DNA from: Nocardia salmonicida NBRC 13393
GTDB lineage: Bacteria; Actinomycetota; Actinomycetes; Mycobacteriales; Mycobacteriaceae
Reading direction: 5' to 3'
DNA: 64,000 nt
Assembly (NCBI RefSeq): GCF_001613085.1
Contig: NZ_BDBR01000008.1
Location: 366,594 to 430,593 of the forward strand
Part shown: piece after piece, positions 1-9,472 of the stretch
Layout of the letters: each line of letters opens with the position of its first letter
Position numbering within the stretch: position 1 is the first letter of the stretch
Translations under genes and position numbers: made by a program
Notes under the pieces: generated by a model
What the model was told of the DNA's origin: nothing
Database searches by the model: none
Seen by the model: only the letters and a program-made list of their open reading frames with translations

Positions 1-1
1 C

Positions 2-859
2 GGCCTCGAGACCACGCTCAAGCGCGGCATCATCAACACCCGCGACGAGCCGCACGCCGACGCCGACAAGTACCGGCGACTGCACGTGATCATCGGCGAC
101 GCCAACCTCGCCGAGATGTCGACCTACCTCAAGGTCGGCACCACCGCGCTGGTGCTCGACATGATCGAGGGCGGCGAGGACCTCTCGGAGTTCCAGCTGG
201 CCCGCCCGGTCACCGCCGTGCACCAGATCAGTCACGACCCGACGCTGCGCGCCACCGTCGCCCTCGCCGACGGCCGTGATCTGACCGGCCTTGCGCTGCA
301 ACGGCTCTACCACGAGCGGGCCGCCAAGTTCGTCCACCGCGAAGGCAACGACGACCCGCGCGTGCTCGACATCCTCGACAACTGGGCGATGGTCCTCGAC
401 CTGCTCGAGCGCGATCCGATGGAGGCCGCGCACCTGCTCGACTGGCCGGCCAAACTTCGCCTGCTCGAGGGCATGCGCACCAGGGAAGGGCTGGGCTGGG
501 CCGCGCCGAAGCTGCACCTGATGGATCTGCAGTACTCCGATGTGCGCCTGGACAAGGGGCTCTACAACCGGCTGGTCGCGCGCGGGTCGATGAAGCGGCT
601 CGTCAGCGAGCAGCAGGTGCTCGACGCGATGACCAATCCGCCCACCGACACCCGCGCCTACTTCCGCGGTGAGTGTCTACGCCGATTCGGCGCCGATATC
701 GCCGCCGCCAGTTGGGATTCGGTGATCTTCGATCTCGGCGGTGATTCGCTGGTGCGGATTCCGACGCTGGAACCCCGCCGGGGCACGAAAGCGCACGTAG
801 GAAAGCTGCTCGACGCCTCGCGCACCGCCGCGGAACTGGTCGAGCAGCTTACCCACTGA
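2..859 (+). CDS. dop: Pup deamidase/depupylase Dop, 3' part
   Basis: The last 285 residues of Dop are present; the 5' end lies outside the window. Dop deamidates the C-terminal Gln of Pup to Glu and removes Pup from tagged proteins. The fragment opens with the carboxylate-amine-ligase fold stretch [19 protein letters not shown], also present almost unchanged in pafA downstream, as expected for these paralogues. The C-terminal domain follows to the stop. Position directly upstream of pup, prcB and prcA matches the mycobacterial order. PafA is excluded because a complete pafA occurs later in the window. Confidence 0.93.
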   Translation, partial: GLETTLKRGIINTRDEPHADADKYRRLHVIIGDANLAEMSTYLKVGTTALVLDMIEGGEDLSEFQLARPVTAVHQISHDPTLRATVALADGRDLTGLALQRLYHERAAKFVHREGNDDPRVLDILDNWAMVLDLLERDPMEAAHLLDWPAKLRLLEGMRTREGLGWAAPKLHLMDLQYSDVRLDKGLYNRLVARGSMKRLVSEQQVLDAMTNPPTDTRAYFRGECLRRFGADIAAASWDSVIFDLGGDSLVRIPTLEPRRGTKAHVGKLLDASRTAAELVEQLTH

Positions 860-924
860 CGCGTTGCGGGGCACGACCGCGCGACAATACGATCGCTATC
901 GACCACCTTGTCGGATCGGCTCGG

Positions 925-930
925 TAGGGT
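925..930 (+). promoter_or_regulatory. candidate -10 box for pup-prcB-prcA
   Basis: TAGGGT in the 119-nt dop-pup spacer, a typical actinobacterial TANNNT -10 element. A ribosome-binding site AGAGGAGG (962-969) precedes the pup ATG. No convincing -35 hexamer is seen. Confidence 0.4.
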
Positions 931-978
931 TGTGGGACACACACGATCATCGTGATGAGGAAGAGGAGGTCGGCTGCC

Positions 979-1173
979 ATGGCACAAGAGCAGACCAAGC
1001 GCGCCGGGGGTGGCGACGAGGACGAGGGCCCCGAGGGCGTCGACGCGGCAGGGCAGGAACGCCGCGAAAAGCTCGCGGAGGAAACCGACGACTTGCTCGA
1101 TGAAATCGATGACGTGCTCGAAGAGAACGCCGAAGACTTCGTGCGGGCATATGTGCAGAAGGGCGGCCAGTGA
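979..1173 (+). CDS. pup: prokaryotic ubiquitin-like protein Pup
   Basis: A 64-residue protein beginning [10 protein letters not shown] and ending [10 protein letters not shown]. Pup is the disordered degradation tag attached to lysines by PafA. The C-terminal Gln means Dop must deamidate it to Glu before ligation. The middle is very acidic ([20 protein letters not shown]) and forms the helix that binds the Mpa/ARC coiled coil. The ATG at 979 was preferred to in-frame starts further upstream because AGAGGAGG lies 9 nt before it and family members begin this way. The stop overlaps the prcB GTG by 4 nt, so translation is probably coupled. Confidence 0.98.
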   Translation: MAQEQTKRAGGGDEDEGPEGVDAAGQERREKLAEETDDLLDEIDDVLEENAEDFVRAYVQKGGQ

Positions 1174-2015
1174 CCCCAGGTGACCCCTTGCGCCTCCACG
1201 CGGGGCGGGCTCTCTCCTCGTTCACCGAACATCTCCGCATGCACGCTCCGGACCTGTTGCCCGCCAACAGGTTTCCGGCCTCGGATCTGACCGCGACGAA
1301 GGACCTGGCGCCGCACGGCACCACCATCGTCGCGGTCACCTACCGTGGCGGCGTGCTGATCGCGGGCGACCGCAGGGCGACCATGGGCAACCTGCTCGCC
1401 AGCCGCGACACCGAGAAGGTGTACATCACCGACACCTTCTCGGCGGCGGGCATCGCGGGCACCGCGGGTATCGCGATCGAGATGGTTCGGCTGTTCGCGG
1501 TGGAGCTGGAGTACTACGAGAAGATCGAAGGCGTGCCGCTCACCTTCGACGGTAAAGCCAACAAGCTGTCGAAGATGGTTCGCGACAATCTGCCTGCCGC
1601 GATGCAGGGTTTGGCCGCGATACCGCTGCTGGTCGGTTTCGACGACCAGATCCTCGACCCGGACCGGTCCGGTCGCATCGTGTCCTACGACGTGGTCGGC
1701 GGGCGCAGCGAGGAGCGATTCGGCTACACCGCCGTCGGCTCGGGTTCGATGTTCGCGAAGTCGTCGCTGAAGAAGCTCTACCAGCGCGGCATCGATCAGG
1801 ATCGGGCCCTGCGGATCGCGGTGGAATCGCTGTTCGACGCCGCCGACGACGACACCGCCACCGGTGGTCCCGACATGCTGCGCGGGATCTTCCCGACAGC
1901 GGTGGTGATCGACGCCGACGGTGCGGACGAGATCGGTGAGGATCGTCTCGCCGAGATCGCCCGCGGTGTGATCGCCGACCGGGAAGCCGCGGAAGAAGGG
2001 GGCGCCGTCCGATGA
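1170..2015 (+). CDS. prcB: proteasome subunit beta (propeptide form)
   Basis: A 281-residue catalytic subunit of the 20S proteasome. The first 50 residues are a propeptide ending in APHG, after which Thr51 of [11 protein letters not shown] becomes the N-terminal nucleophile. The GDRRAT motif follows at about residues 67-72. It starts at GTG inside the pup stop (GTGA) and ends in an ATGA overlap with prcA, so pup, prcB and prcA form one translationally coupled unit. Cytosolic; it degrades pupylated proteins delivered by the Mpa/ARC ATPase, which is not in this window. Confidence 0.97.
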   Translation: MTPGDPLRLHAGRALSSFTEHLRMHAPDLLPANRFPASDLTATKDLAPHGTTIVAVTYRGGVLIAGDRRATMGNLLASRDTEKVYITDTFSAAGIAGTAGIAIEMVRLFAVELEYYEKIEGVPLTFDGKANKLSKMVRDNLPAAMQGLAAIPLLVGFDDQILDPDRSGRIVSYDVVGGRSEERFGYTAVGSGSMFAKSSLKKLYQRGIDQDRALRIAVESLFDAADDDTATGGPDMLRGIFPTAVVIDADGADEIGEDRLAEIARGVIADREAAEEGGAVR

Positions 2016-2785
2016 CGCTGCCGTATTACGCCTCGGCCGAGCAGATCATGCGCGACAAGACCGAGCTCGCCCGTAAGGGCATCGGTCGCGGTCGCAGCGT
2101 GATCGTGCTGGTCTACGCCGACGGCGTGCTGTTCGTCGCCGAGAACCCCTCGGCGACGTTGCACAAGGTCAGCGAGCTCTACGACCGCATCGGATTCTCC
2201 GCGGTCGGAAAGTACAACGAGTTCGAGGCCCTGCGCCGCGGCGGCATCCTGCAGGCCGACCTCAAGGGTTACCAGTACGACCGGCGCGATGTCACCGGGC
2301 GTGGGCTGGCCAACCTGTACGCGCAGACCCTCGGGTCGATCTTCACCGATCAGCTCAAGCCCTACGAGGTGGAGATCTGCGTCGCCGAGGTCGGGTATCC
2401 CGAACAGTCGCCGACCTCGGTGCTGTACCGGATCACCTTCGACGGGTCCATCGTCGACGAGCGCGAGTACGTCGTCATGGGCGGCACCACCGAGCCGATC
2501 CTGACCCAGCTCAAAGCCACCTACAAGCCGGGTCTGTCCCTGGACGACGCGTTGAAGGTGGCGATCGGCGCACTGCTGGCCGGTCAGCCCGAAGCCGACA
2601 AGGACAAGCGTCCGCTCGGTGAGGCCTCCCTCGAGGTGGCCACGCTCGAGCAGCAGCGGCCGCGGCGGGCGTTCCGTAGGCTGCAGGGCCCGGCCTTGGA
2701 GGCGGCGCTCGCCGCGTCCAAGTCCAAGCCCAAGCCGGTGAAAGAGGCGAAGCTGCCAGAACCCGACGACGACGCGGGGAAATAA
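2012..2785 (+). CDS. prcA: proteasome subunit alpha
   Basis: A 257-residue alpha subunit whose heptameric rings cap the PrcB rings and form the gated pore. The N-terminus has the family pattern [19 protein letters not shown], and [20 protein letters not shown] follows. The C-terminal ~50 residues are Lys/Pro-rich and low complexity, which is normal for actinobacterial PrcA. It starts 4 nt before the prcB stop and is followed by a perfect 15-bp hairpin, so it closes the operon. Confidence 0.97.
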   Translation: MTLPYYASAEQIMRDKTELARKGIGRGRSVIVLVYADGVLFVAENPSATLHKVSELYDRIGFSAVGKYNEFEALRRGGILQADLKGYQYDRRDVTGRGLANLYAQTLGSIFTDQLKPYEVEICVAEVGYPEQSPTSVLYRITFDGSIVDEREYVVMGGTTEPILTQLKATYKPGLSLDDALKVAIGALLAGQPEADKDKRPLGEASLEVATLEQQRPRRAFRRLQGPALEAALAASKSKPKPVKEAKLPEPDDDAGK

Positions 2786-2801
2786 CCCACGTCACGATCA
2801 T

Positions 2802-2840
2802 GATCGGGCCTGCGAATCACTCCGGTTCGCAGGCCCGATC
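2802..2840 (+). terminator. rho-independent-type hairpin after prcA
   Basis: Perfect 15-bp inverted repeat (2802-2816 with 2826-2840), 9-nt loop, starting 17 nt after the prcA stop. There is no U-tract, which is common for actinobacterial terminators. Confidence 0.8.
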
Positions 2841-2936
2841 TCGTCGTGTGCGCGGCGGTCGTTCGCTGTCCGAATCGTTGTGAACACGTATGCGAATGGG
2901 ATGTCAGGAGCGCCGCGCGGGCACTGGTCATGGCTG

Positions 2937-2952
2937 TAGTGTCGATAGTGTG
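2937..2952 (+). promoter_or_regulatory. leaderless promoter of pafA
   Basis: TAGTGT (2937-2942), then 7 nt, then the GTG start at 2950. No Shine-Dalgarno is visible. The spacing fits a transcript starting at the start codon and supports this start over upstream in-frame codons. Confidence 0.6.
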
Positions 2953-4308
2953 CAGCGACGAATCATGGGGATCGAGACCGAGTTCGGTGTGACATGCACC
3001 TTCCACGGTCACCGTCGGCTGTCCCCCGACGAGGTAGCCCGGTACTTGTTCCGCCGGGTGGTGTCCTGGGGCCGTAGCTCCAATGTCTTCCTTCGCAACG
3101 GTGCCAGGTTGTACCTCGACGTCGGATCGCATCCCGAGTACGCCACCGCCGAATGCGACAGCCTGGTGCAGTTGGTCACCCACGACCGGGCAGGCGAGCG
3201 GGTATTGGAAGACCTGCTCATAGACGCCGAACAGCGCCTCGCCGAGGAAGGCATCGGCGGCGACATCTACCTGTTCAAGAACAACACCGACTCCGCGGGC
3301 AACTCCTACGGCTGCCACGAGAACTTCCTCGTGGTCCGCGCGGGCGAGTTCTCCCGGATCTCCGATGTGTTGCTCCCGTTCCTGGTCACCCGCCAGCTCA
3401 TCTGCGGGGCGGGCAAGGTACTGCAGACGCCCAAGGCGGCCACGTTCTGCCTGTCGCAGCGTGCCGAGCACATCTGGGAGGGCGTCTCCTCGGCGACCAC
3501 TCGCTCGCGCCCGATCATCAATACCCGCGACGAGCCGCATGCCGACGCCGAGAAGTACCGGCGTCTGCATGTGATCGTCGGCGACTCCAACATGGCCGAA
3601 CCGACCACCATGCTCAAGGTGGGTACGGCCTCGCTGGTGCTGGAGATGATCGAGGCGGGGGTGTCGTTCCGCGATTTCGCCCTCGACAACCCGATACGCG
3701 CCATTCGCGAGGTCAGCCACGATCTCACCGGCCGTCGTCCCGTGCGCCTGGCCGGCGGGCGTCAGGCCAGCGCCCTCGAGATCCAGCGCGAGTACTACGC
3801 CCGCGCGGTCGAGCACCTGCGCAACCGCGACCGCGATCCGCAGGTCGACGCGGTGGTGGATCTGTGGGGTCGCACCCTCGATGCGGTCGAGGCGCAGGAC
3901 TTCGCCAAGGTCGACACCGAGATCGACTGGGTGATCAAGCGCAAGCTGTTCCAGCGCTACCAGGACCGCTACAGCATGGAGATGTCGGATCCCAAGATCG
4001 CCCAGCTGGATCTGGCCTATCACGACATCAAGCGTGGTCGCGGTGTGTTCGACCTGCTCCAGCGCAAGGGTCTGGCCAAGCGGATCACCGAGGACGACGC
4101 CGTCGACGCCGCGGTGGACACCCCGCCGCAGACCACGCGGGCCAAGCTGCGCGGTGACTTCATCACCGCCGCGCAGGAGGCGGGCCGCGATTTCACCGTC
4201 GACTGGGTGCACCTCAAGCTGAACGATCAGGCGCAGCGCACGGTGCTGTGCAAGGATCCGTTCCGATCGGTCGACGAGCGCGTCGACCGGCTGATCGCCT
4301 CGATGTAG
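2950..4308 (+). CDS. pafA: Pup-protein ligase PafA
   Basis: A 452-residue ATP-dependent ligase that joins the C-terminal Glu of deamidated Pup to substrate lysines. The protein begins (V)[17 protein letters not shown], where Glu9 is the conserved metal/ATP-binding residue. The motif [18 protein letters not shown] contains the conserved catalytic Asp (Asp57). The length equals the family norm. The GTG at 2950 was chosen from homologous N-termini and from the leaderless -10 box; an ATG 60 nt upstream would add 20 unconserved residues. It is separated from prcA by a terminator and so has its own promoter. Confidence 0.96.
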   Translation: MQRRIMGIETEFGVTCTFHGHRRLSPDEVARYLFRRVVSWGRSSNVFLRNGARLYLDVGSHPEYATAECDSLVQLVTHDRAGERVLEDLLIDAEQRLAEEGIGGDIYLFKNNTDSAGNSYGCHENFLVVRAGEFSRISDVLLPFLVTRQLICGAGKVLQTPKAATFCLSQRAEHIWEGVSSATTRSRPIINTRDEPHADAEKYRRLHVIVGDSNMAEPTTMLKVGTASLVLEMIEAGVSFRDFALDNPIRAIREVSHDLTGRRPVRLAGGRQASALEIQREYYARAVEHLRNRDRDPQVDAVVDLWGRTLDAVEAQDFAKVDTEIDWVIKRKLFQRYQDRYSMEMSDPKIAQLDLAYHDIKRGRGVFDLLQRKGLAKRITEDDAVDAAVDTPPQTTRAKLRGDFITAAQEAGRDFTVDWVHLKLNDQAQRTVLCKDPFRSVDERVDRLIASM

Positions 4309-4337
4309 GCGAACCCCTCAGACGGGGGGACCACGAC

Positions 4338-4383
4338 GGAACCGGTGGCGCATGGGAGCGATTGCGTAGGCGCCACCGGTTCC
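4338..4383. terminator. bidirectional hairpin between pafA and tetR
   Basis: Perfect 14-bp inverted repeat (4338-4351 with 4370-4383) with an 18-nt loop, between convergent genes. Confidence 0.75.
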
Positions 4384-4400
4384 CTCGTGTGTAGGGCGGC

Positions 4401-5036
4401 TCAGTCCGCGGTGACGACCGTCGCGTACGTGGCGTTGAGCCCGGCGATGAACGCGGTGAGCGCCAATTCGAAACTGTCGTCATCGATTTCGTCGGCGATC
4501 GCGCGCAGCAGATGGGCCTGGTTCAGGTGCGGGTACCGGTCGCGGTAGACCTGCACGTCGTCGGCGAACCCGCCGGCGAACGAGCCGACCGTCGAACCCA
4601 TGACCAGGTAGCGGGTGGCCGCGCCGATCATGGTGGCGTAGCGCGGTGGCCAGCCCGCACCGACCAGACCGCCGTGCACGGCGTCGGCCGCGCGGAGATT
4701 CTCGGCGCGGCGCCCCGGGCCCGTTGCCAGGTACGGCACGAAATTCGGGTGGGTGGCCAGTGCCGCGCGATAGCTGCGTGCCCAGTCAGCGAGTGCTCGA
4801 TCCCAGCTCACCGTGTCGAAGGTCGAGGTGTCGACCAGGCTCATGATGCCGGTGGCGATGTCGTCGAACAGCTCGTCCTTGTTCGGGTAGTGGCCGTAGA
4901 GCGAGGCGGCCTGCACGCCGAGTTCGGCGCCCAGCTTGCGCATGGAGACCTCGGCGAGCCCGTCGCGGTCGATCAGGACCAGCGCGGCGTCGCGAATCCG
5001 CTCGCGGCTCAACAGCGGTACGCGCGGCCTCGCCAT
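4401..5036 (-). CDS. TetR-family repressor of the fatty-acid operon
   Basis: A 211-residue TetR-type regulator. The N-terminal helix-turn-helix covers roughly residues 12-58 (RIRDAALVLIDRDGLAEVSM, then GVQAASLYGHYPNKDELF). The rest is a TetR C-terminal ligand domain. The ATG at 5036 was chosen because GGAGGAG lies just before it; the ATG 12 nt upstream is part of that ribosome site. It is divergent from the acyl-CoA dehydrogenase operon and two matching palindromes lie between them, so it probably represses that operon and itself, with an acyl-CoA as the likely inducer (inference). Confidence 0.88.
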   Translation of the reverse strand: MARPRVPLLSRERIRDAALVLIDRDGLAEVSMRKLGAELGVQAASLYGHYPNKDELFDDIATGIMSLVDTSTFDTVSWDRALADWARSYRAALATHPNFVPYLATGPGRRAENLRAADAVHGGLVGAGWPPRYATMIGAATRYLVMGSTVGSFAGGFADDVQVYRDRYPHLNQAHLLRAIADEIDDDSFELALTAFIAGLNATYATVVTAD

Positions 5037-5102
5037 GCGCTCCTCCATCTCTCGTCGGGAAATCGAACGGTATCACCGATGCCGAAAACGACCCTTGATT
5101 AA

Positions 5103-5150
5103 CCGAACGGCGTTAGGATACGGTGCCCGAGTAAACCTAACGCCGTTTGG
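5103..5150. promoter_or_regulatory. pair of TetR operators
   Basis: Two imperfect 15-bp palindromes, CCGAACGGCGTTAGG (5103-5117) and CCTAACGCCGTTTGG (5136-5150), with centres 33 bp apart, about three helical turns. They lie between tetR and the divergent acyl-CoA dehydrogenase gene, as expected for two repressor dimers on one face of the DNA. Confidence 0.75.
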
Positions 5151-5165
5151 TTCAGGAGTGGTCCC

Positions 5166-6317
5166 GTGGATTTCCAGCTCACCCCCGCGCAGTCCGACCT
5201 GCGCGAACTCGCCCGTACGTGGGTGGACAAGGAAGTCGTGCCGTACGCCGCCCAGTGGGATCGCGACGAATCGGTGGATCCGGCGATCGTCGGCAAGCTC
5301 GGTGCGCTGGGCTTCCTCGGGATCGGGATCGCCGAGGAATACGGCGGCTCCGGCGGCGACACCTTCGACTACTGCCTGCTGCTCGAGGAGCTCGGGCGCG
5401 GTGACAGCGCGGTGCGCGGCATCGTGTCGGTCTCGCTCGGCCTGTTCGGCAAGTCGATCGCCGCGTACGGCACCGAGGAGCAGAAGCAGCGGTTCCTGCC
5501 GGGAATCTGCGCGGGTGCGCAGCTCGGGTGTTTCGCGCTGACCGAACCCGGCACCGGTTCGGATGCGGCGAACCTCGACACCCGTGCGACACGTGACGGT
5601 TCGGACTGGGTCCTGTCCGGCACCAAGATCTTCATCACCAACGGCACCTGGGCCGATCACGCGCTGGTCTTCGCGCGGACCGGCGGTTCGGGGCCCAAGG
5701 GCGTCACGGCGTTCGTGGTGCCCACGGACGCACCGGGTTTCGGCCGGACCGAGATCAAGGGCAAGCTCGGTCTGCGCGGCCAGGCCACCGCCGAACTCGT
5801 CCTCGACGGGGTTCGGGTGCCCGACGCGCTGCGCCTCGGCGAGGAGGGGCAGGGCTTCCGGATCGCGATGTCCGCGCTCGACAAGGGCCGCATCGGGGTC
5901 GCGTCCGGGTGTGTCGGGTTGGCGCGTGCCTGCCTCGAAGCCGCGGTGCGTTACGCCGGTGAGCGTGAACAGTTCGGCAAGCCGATCGCCGGCTACCAGT
6001 TGGTGCAGGAACTTCTGTCCGATATCGCCGTCGACACCGACGCCGCACGGCTACTCGCCTGGCGTGCTGCCGATCTCGCCGACCGCGGCGAACCTTTCGG
6101 CACCGCCGCGTCGATGGCGAAGTTGTTCGCCTCCGAGGCGGCGGTCTCGGCCGCCAACAACGCGATCCAGGTGTTCGGCGGCTACGGCTACATCGATGAA
6201 TACCCCGTCGCCAAGTACCTGCGCGACGCCCGCGTGCTGACCCTCTACGAGGGCACCACCCAGATCCAGAAACTGCTCATCGGGCGCGCCCTCACCGGCG
6301 TGAATGCCATTGTCTGA
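5166..6317 (+). CDS. acyl-CoA dehydrogenase
   Basis: A 383-residue FAD flavoenzyme that forms the alpha,beta double bond of an acyl-CoA. Family signatures are CFALTEPGTGSDAANLDTRA (FAD/substrate region) and FGGYGYIDEYPVAKYLRDAR. LYEGTTQIQ near the C-terminus holds the catalytic base Glu362. The GTG start is preceded by AGGAG (5154-5158). It is the first gene of a six-gene catabolic operon and sits just downstream of the two TetR operators. Chain-length specificity cannot be read from the sequence. Confidence 0.93.
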   Translation: MDFQLTPAQSDLRELARTWVDKEVVPYAAQWDRDESVDPAIVGKLGALGFLGIGIAEEYGGSGGDTFDYCLLLEELGRGDSAVRGIVSVSLGLFGKSIAAYGTEEQKQRFLPGICAGAQLGCFALTEPGTGSDAANLDTRATRDGSDWVLSGTKIFITNGTWADHALVFARTGGSGPKGVTAFVVPTDAPGFGRTEIKGKLGLRGQATAELVLDGVRVPDALRLGEEGQGFRIAMSALDKGRIGVASGCVGLARACLEAAVRYAGEREQFGKPIAGYQLVQELLSDIAVDTDAARLLAWRAADLADRGEPFGTAASMAKLFASEAAVSAANNAIQVFGGYGYIDEYPVAKYLRDARVLTLYEGTTQIQKLLIGRALTGVNAIV

Positions 6318-6333
6318 CACAGGAGTACGACCC

Positions 6334-7086
6334 ATGATCCACCGAACAGCCCTCGTCACCGGGGCGGCCCGCGGCATCGGCGCGGCGACCGCTGCCCGCC
6401 TGGCCGACGACGGATTCGCCGTGGCCGTCGTCGATCTCGACGCCGACGCCGCGGTACTGGCCGCCGGGCAGATCAACGCGGCGGGCGGCACCGCGATCGG
6501 CATCGGCTGCGACGTCGCCGACGAGGCGCAGGTAGCCGCCGCCGTCGCGCGCACCGTGGCGGACTTCGGCTCGCTCGACGTCCTCGTGAACAACGCGGGA
6601 GTACTGCGCGACAACCTGCTGTTCAAGATGTCGGTCGAGGACTGGGACACCGTCATGGCGGTGCACCTGCGCGGCGCGTTCCTGTGCTGCAAGGCCGCGC
6701 AGAAACACATGGTGGACAACGGCGGCGGCGCCATCGTCAACACCTCGAGCGTCTCGGCGCTCGGCACCCGTGGTCAGGCCAACTACGCGGCGGCGAAAGC
6801 CGGCATCCAGGGCCTGACCCGCACGCTGGCCATGGAACTCGGCCCGTTCGGGATTCGCGCCAACGCCGTGGCGCCCGGCTTCATCGCCACCGAGATGACC
6901 GCGGCCACCGCGGCGCGCAGGGGCATGAGCGCCGAGGAGTTGCAGGCGAAGACCGCCGAGATCACCCCGCTGCGCCGGGTCGGCCTGCCTGCCGACATCG
7001 CGAATGTGGTCGCCTTCCTCGCCTCCGACAATGCCGGGTTCGTCACCGGACAGACCGTGTATGTCGACGGCGGACGTCGTCTCTAG
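6334..7086 (+). CDS. SDR oxidoreductase, probable 3-hydroxyacyl-CoA dehydrogenase
   Basis: A 250-residue classical short-chain dehydrogenase. It has the cofactor motif TGAARGIG near the N-terminus, NNAG, the active-site Ser and Tyr-X3-Lys in SSVSALGTRGQANYAAAKAG, and the C-terminal FVTGQTVYVDGG. The ATG at 6334 has AGGAG 8 nt upstream. FabG-like proteins act on acyl-ACP or acyl-CoA. Lying between two acyl-CoA dehydrogenases and a thiolase, the likely job is the 3-hydroxyacyl-CoA oxidation of this pathway (inference from neighbours). Confidence 0.88.
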   Translation: MIHRTALVTGAARGIGAATAARLADDGFAVAVVDLDADAAVLAAGQINAAGGTAIGIGCDVADEAQVAAAVARTVADFGSLDVLVNNAGVLRDNLLFKMSVEDWDTVMAVHLRGAFLCCKAAQKHMVDNGGGAIVNTSSVSALGTRGQANYAAAKAGIQGLTRTLAMELGPFGIRANAVAPGFIATEMTAATAARRGMSAEELQAKTAEITPLRRVGLPADIANVVAFLASDNAGFVTGQTVYVDGGRRL

Positions 7087-7102
7087 ATTTCGGAGAACCA
7101 TC

Positions 7103-8260
7103 ATGCAGAGAACAGTTTTCAACTACGAGCACGAGGCATTCCGCAAGACCGTGCGCGCGTTCATCGAATCGCAGGTCGCACCGGTCTACGACCAGTGGTA
7201 CGAGGCGGGCATCGTGCCGCGTGAGTTCTACGGCAAGCTGGCCGATCTCGGGGTGTTCGGGATCGAGGTGCCGGAGGAATACGGTGGCGCCGGCATCGAG
7301 TCGTTCAAGTTCCAGGCGATCCTGCTGGAGGAAACCACCCGCGCCGGTGTGTCTTTCGGTGGTTCGGGCGTGCACGTGGGCCTGTGCCTGCCGTATCTGA
7401 AGAATCTCGCGACCGAAGAACAGAAGCAGCGCTGGCTGCCGGGGTTCGTCTCGGGCGAGATCATGTTCGCGATCGCGATGACCGAGCCCGGCACCGGCTC
7501 CGACCTCGCCGGAATGCGGACCACCGCGCAGCTTTCCGAGGACGGCACGCATTACGTGCTCAACGGTTCCAAGACGTTCATCACCGGTGGTGTGCACGCC
7601 GATCGGGTGATCGTGTGCGCCCGGACGGCCCCGGTCTCGGAAACCGATCGGCGGCAAGGGATCTCGCTGCTCGTCGTCGATACGAACTCGCCGGGATACG
7701 CGGTGGGCCGCAAGCTGGACAAGCTGGGTCTGAAGGTGTCCGACACGGCCGAGCTGTCGTTCACCGACGTGCGGGTCCCGGTCTCGGACCTGCTGGGCGA
7801 GGCGAACCGGGGTTTCAGCTACCTGGGTCAGAACCTGCCCCAGGAACGGCTCTCGATCGCGCTCGGCGCCTACGCCCAGGCCAAGGCGGCGATCCGGTTC
7901 ACCTTCGAATACACCAGGGGCCGCAACGTTTTCGGTCAGCCGGTCGCGCAGTTCCAGAACACCAAGTTCGAACTGGCCGCCTGTCAGGCCGAGGTCGACG
8001 CGGCCGAGGCGGTCGTCGACCGGGCGCTGGAGGCGCTCGACCGCGATGAGCTCACCGCCGCCGACGCGGCCTCGGCCAAACTGTTCTGCTCCGAGGTGGC
8101 CTCGCGGGTCATCGACCGCTGCCTGCAGTTGCACGGTGGCTACGGCTACATCAACGAGTACCCGGTGGCCCGCCTGTACGCCGACAACCGGGTCAACCGG
8201 ATCTACGGCGGCACCAGCGAGGTGATGAAGATGATCATCGCCAAGGACATGGGCTTGTGA
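7103..8260 (+). CDS. acyl-CoA dehydrogenase, second copy
   Basis: A 385-residue acyl-CoA dehydrogenase with AMTEPGTGSDLAGMRTTA and LHGGYGYINEYPVARLYADN. The C-terminal motif is IYGGTSEVMK, so the usual catalytic Glu of YEGT enzymes is replaced by Gly. Family knowledge places the catalytic Glu of such enzymes on another helix, as in long-chain and isovaleryl types. It is therefore a different subtype from the first dehydrogenase of the operon and may act on another substrate or step. The ATG has CGGAG upstream. It ends in a GTGA overlap with the thiolase. Confidence 0.92.
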   Translation: MQRTVFNYEHEAFRKTVRAFIESQVAPVYDQWYEAGIVPREFYGKLADLGVFGIEVPEEYGGAGIESFKFQAILLEETTRAGVSFGGSGVHVGLCLPYLKNLATEEQKQRWLPGFVSGEIMFAIAMTEPGTGSDLAGMRTTAQLSEDGTHYVLNGSKTFITGGVHADRVIVCARTAPVSETDRRQGISLLVVDTNSPGYAVGRKLDKLGLKVSDTAELSFTDVRVPVSDLLGEANRGFSYLGQNLPQERLSIALGAYAQAKAAIRFTFEYTRGRNVFGQPVAQFQNTKFELAACQAEVDAAEAVVDRALEALDRDELTAADAASAKLFCSEVASRVIDRCLQLHGGYGYINEYPVARLYADNRVNRIYGGTSEVMKMIIAKDMGL

Positions 8261-9465
8261 CGGGCGCCGCGTATCTGGTCGACGGCGTGCGGACGCCGTT
8301 CGGCCGGTACGGGGGCGCGTTGGCCGACGTGCGCCCCGACGACCTTGCCGCGCACGCGATCGCGGCGCTGGTAGCGCGCCTGCCGAGGGTGGATTTCGGC
8401 GCCGTCGACGATGTGGTGTTCGGCTGTGTGAACCAGGCGGGCGAGGACAATCGCAATGTCGCGCGGATGGCGGCCCTGCTGGCCGGGTTGTCGGTGACCG
8501 TGCCCGGTATCACCGTCAACCGGCTGTGCTCGTCGGGTCTGGACGCCGTGGGCTCCGCGGCCAGGGCGATCCGGTCCGGTGACGCGGACCTGGTGATCGC
8601 CGGTGGGGTGGAATCGATGACCCGGTCGCCGTATGTGCTACCGAAAAGTCTTGCGCCATGGGACCGTTCGGCGCAAATAGCCGACACCACGATCGGCTGG
8701 CGGTTCGTGAATCCGCGGATGCGCGAGGCGCACGGCACGGACACGATGCCCGAAACCGCCCAGAACATCGCCGACGAGTACGGCATCGCGCGTGCCGATC
8801 AGGACGCGTTCGGGTTGCGCTCGCAGCAGCGGGCGGCGCGGGCGATCGACCGGGGCAGGCTGGCGCGCGAGATCGCCGGGGTGCCGGTGCCGCGGCGGCG
8901 CGGTGAGCCGGTGCTCGTCGATCGGGACGAACATCCGCGCGAGACCAGCGCGGAGTCGCTGGCGGCGTTGCGGGCGGTGGTGACCGGCGGATCGATCACC
9001 GCGGGCAATTCCTCAGGGATCAATGACGGCGCCGCCGCTCTGCTCCTGGCCTCCGAGGACGCTGTTCGTCGGTACGGTCTCACCCCGCTGGCACGGGTCG
9101 GGGCGGTGGCCGCAGCCGGTGTCGCGCCGCGAACCATGGGTATCGGGCCGGTACCCGCCGTCGAAAAGCTGCTCGCCCGAACAGGTTTGGGAATCGGTGA
9201 GATCGACGTCATCGAGCTCAACGAAGCCTTCGCCGCGCAGGCCCTCGCGGTGTTGCGCGGGCTCGGCCTGCCCGACGACGCCGAGCACGTCAATCCCAAC
9301 GGGGGTGCGATCGCGCTCGGACATCCGCTCGGTGCCAGCGGTGCGCGGCTGGCGCTCACCGCGGCGCTCGAACTCGTCGAACGCGACGCGCGCCACGCGA
9401 TCGCCACCCTGTGCGTCGGCGTGGGACAAGGCCTCGCTGTCCACCTCCATCGCTTCGAACACTAG
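8257..9465 (+). CDS. thiolase (acetyl-CoA C-acyltransferase), PcaF-like
   Basis: A 402-residue thiolase. The nucleophile is Cys91 in VNRLCSSGLDAVGS, followed by GGVESMTRSPY, the catalytic His in GGAIALGHPLGASGAR and the second Cys in TLCVGVGQG. The N-terminus DGVRTPFGRYGGALADVRPD resembles beta-ketoadipyl-CoA thiolases (PcaF/PaaJ type), so a dicarboxylic or aromatic-derived 3-oxoacyl-CoA is possible. GTG start inside the stop of the preceding gene; it catalyses the cleavage step of the operon. Confidence 0.92.
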   Translation: MTGAAYLVDGVRTPFGRYGGALADVRPDDLAAHAIAALVARLPRVDFGAVDDVVFGCVNQAGEDNRNVARMAALLAGLSVTVPGITVNRLCSSGLDAVGSAARAIRSGDADLVIAGGVESMTRSPYVLPKSLAPWDRSAQIADTTIGWRFVNPRMREAHGTDTMPETAQNIADEYGIARADQDAFGLRSQQRAARAIDRGRLAREIAGVPVPRRRGEPVLVDRDEHPRETSAESLAALRAVVTGGSITAGNSSGINDGAAALLLASEDAVRRYGLTPLARVGAVAAAGVAPRTMGIGPVPAVEKLLARTGLGIGEIDVIELNEAFAAQALAVLRGLGLPDDAEHVNPNGGAIALGHPLGASGARLALTAALELVERDARHAIATLCVGVGQGLAVHLHRFEH

Positions 9466-9472
9466 GAACACC

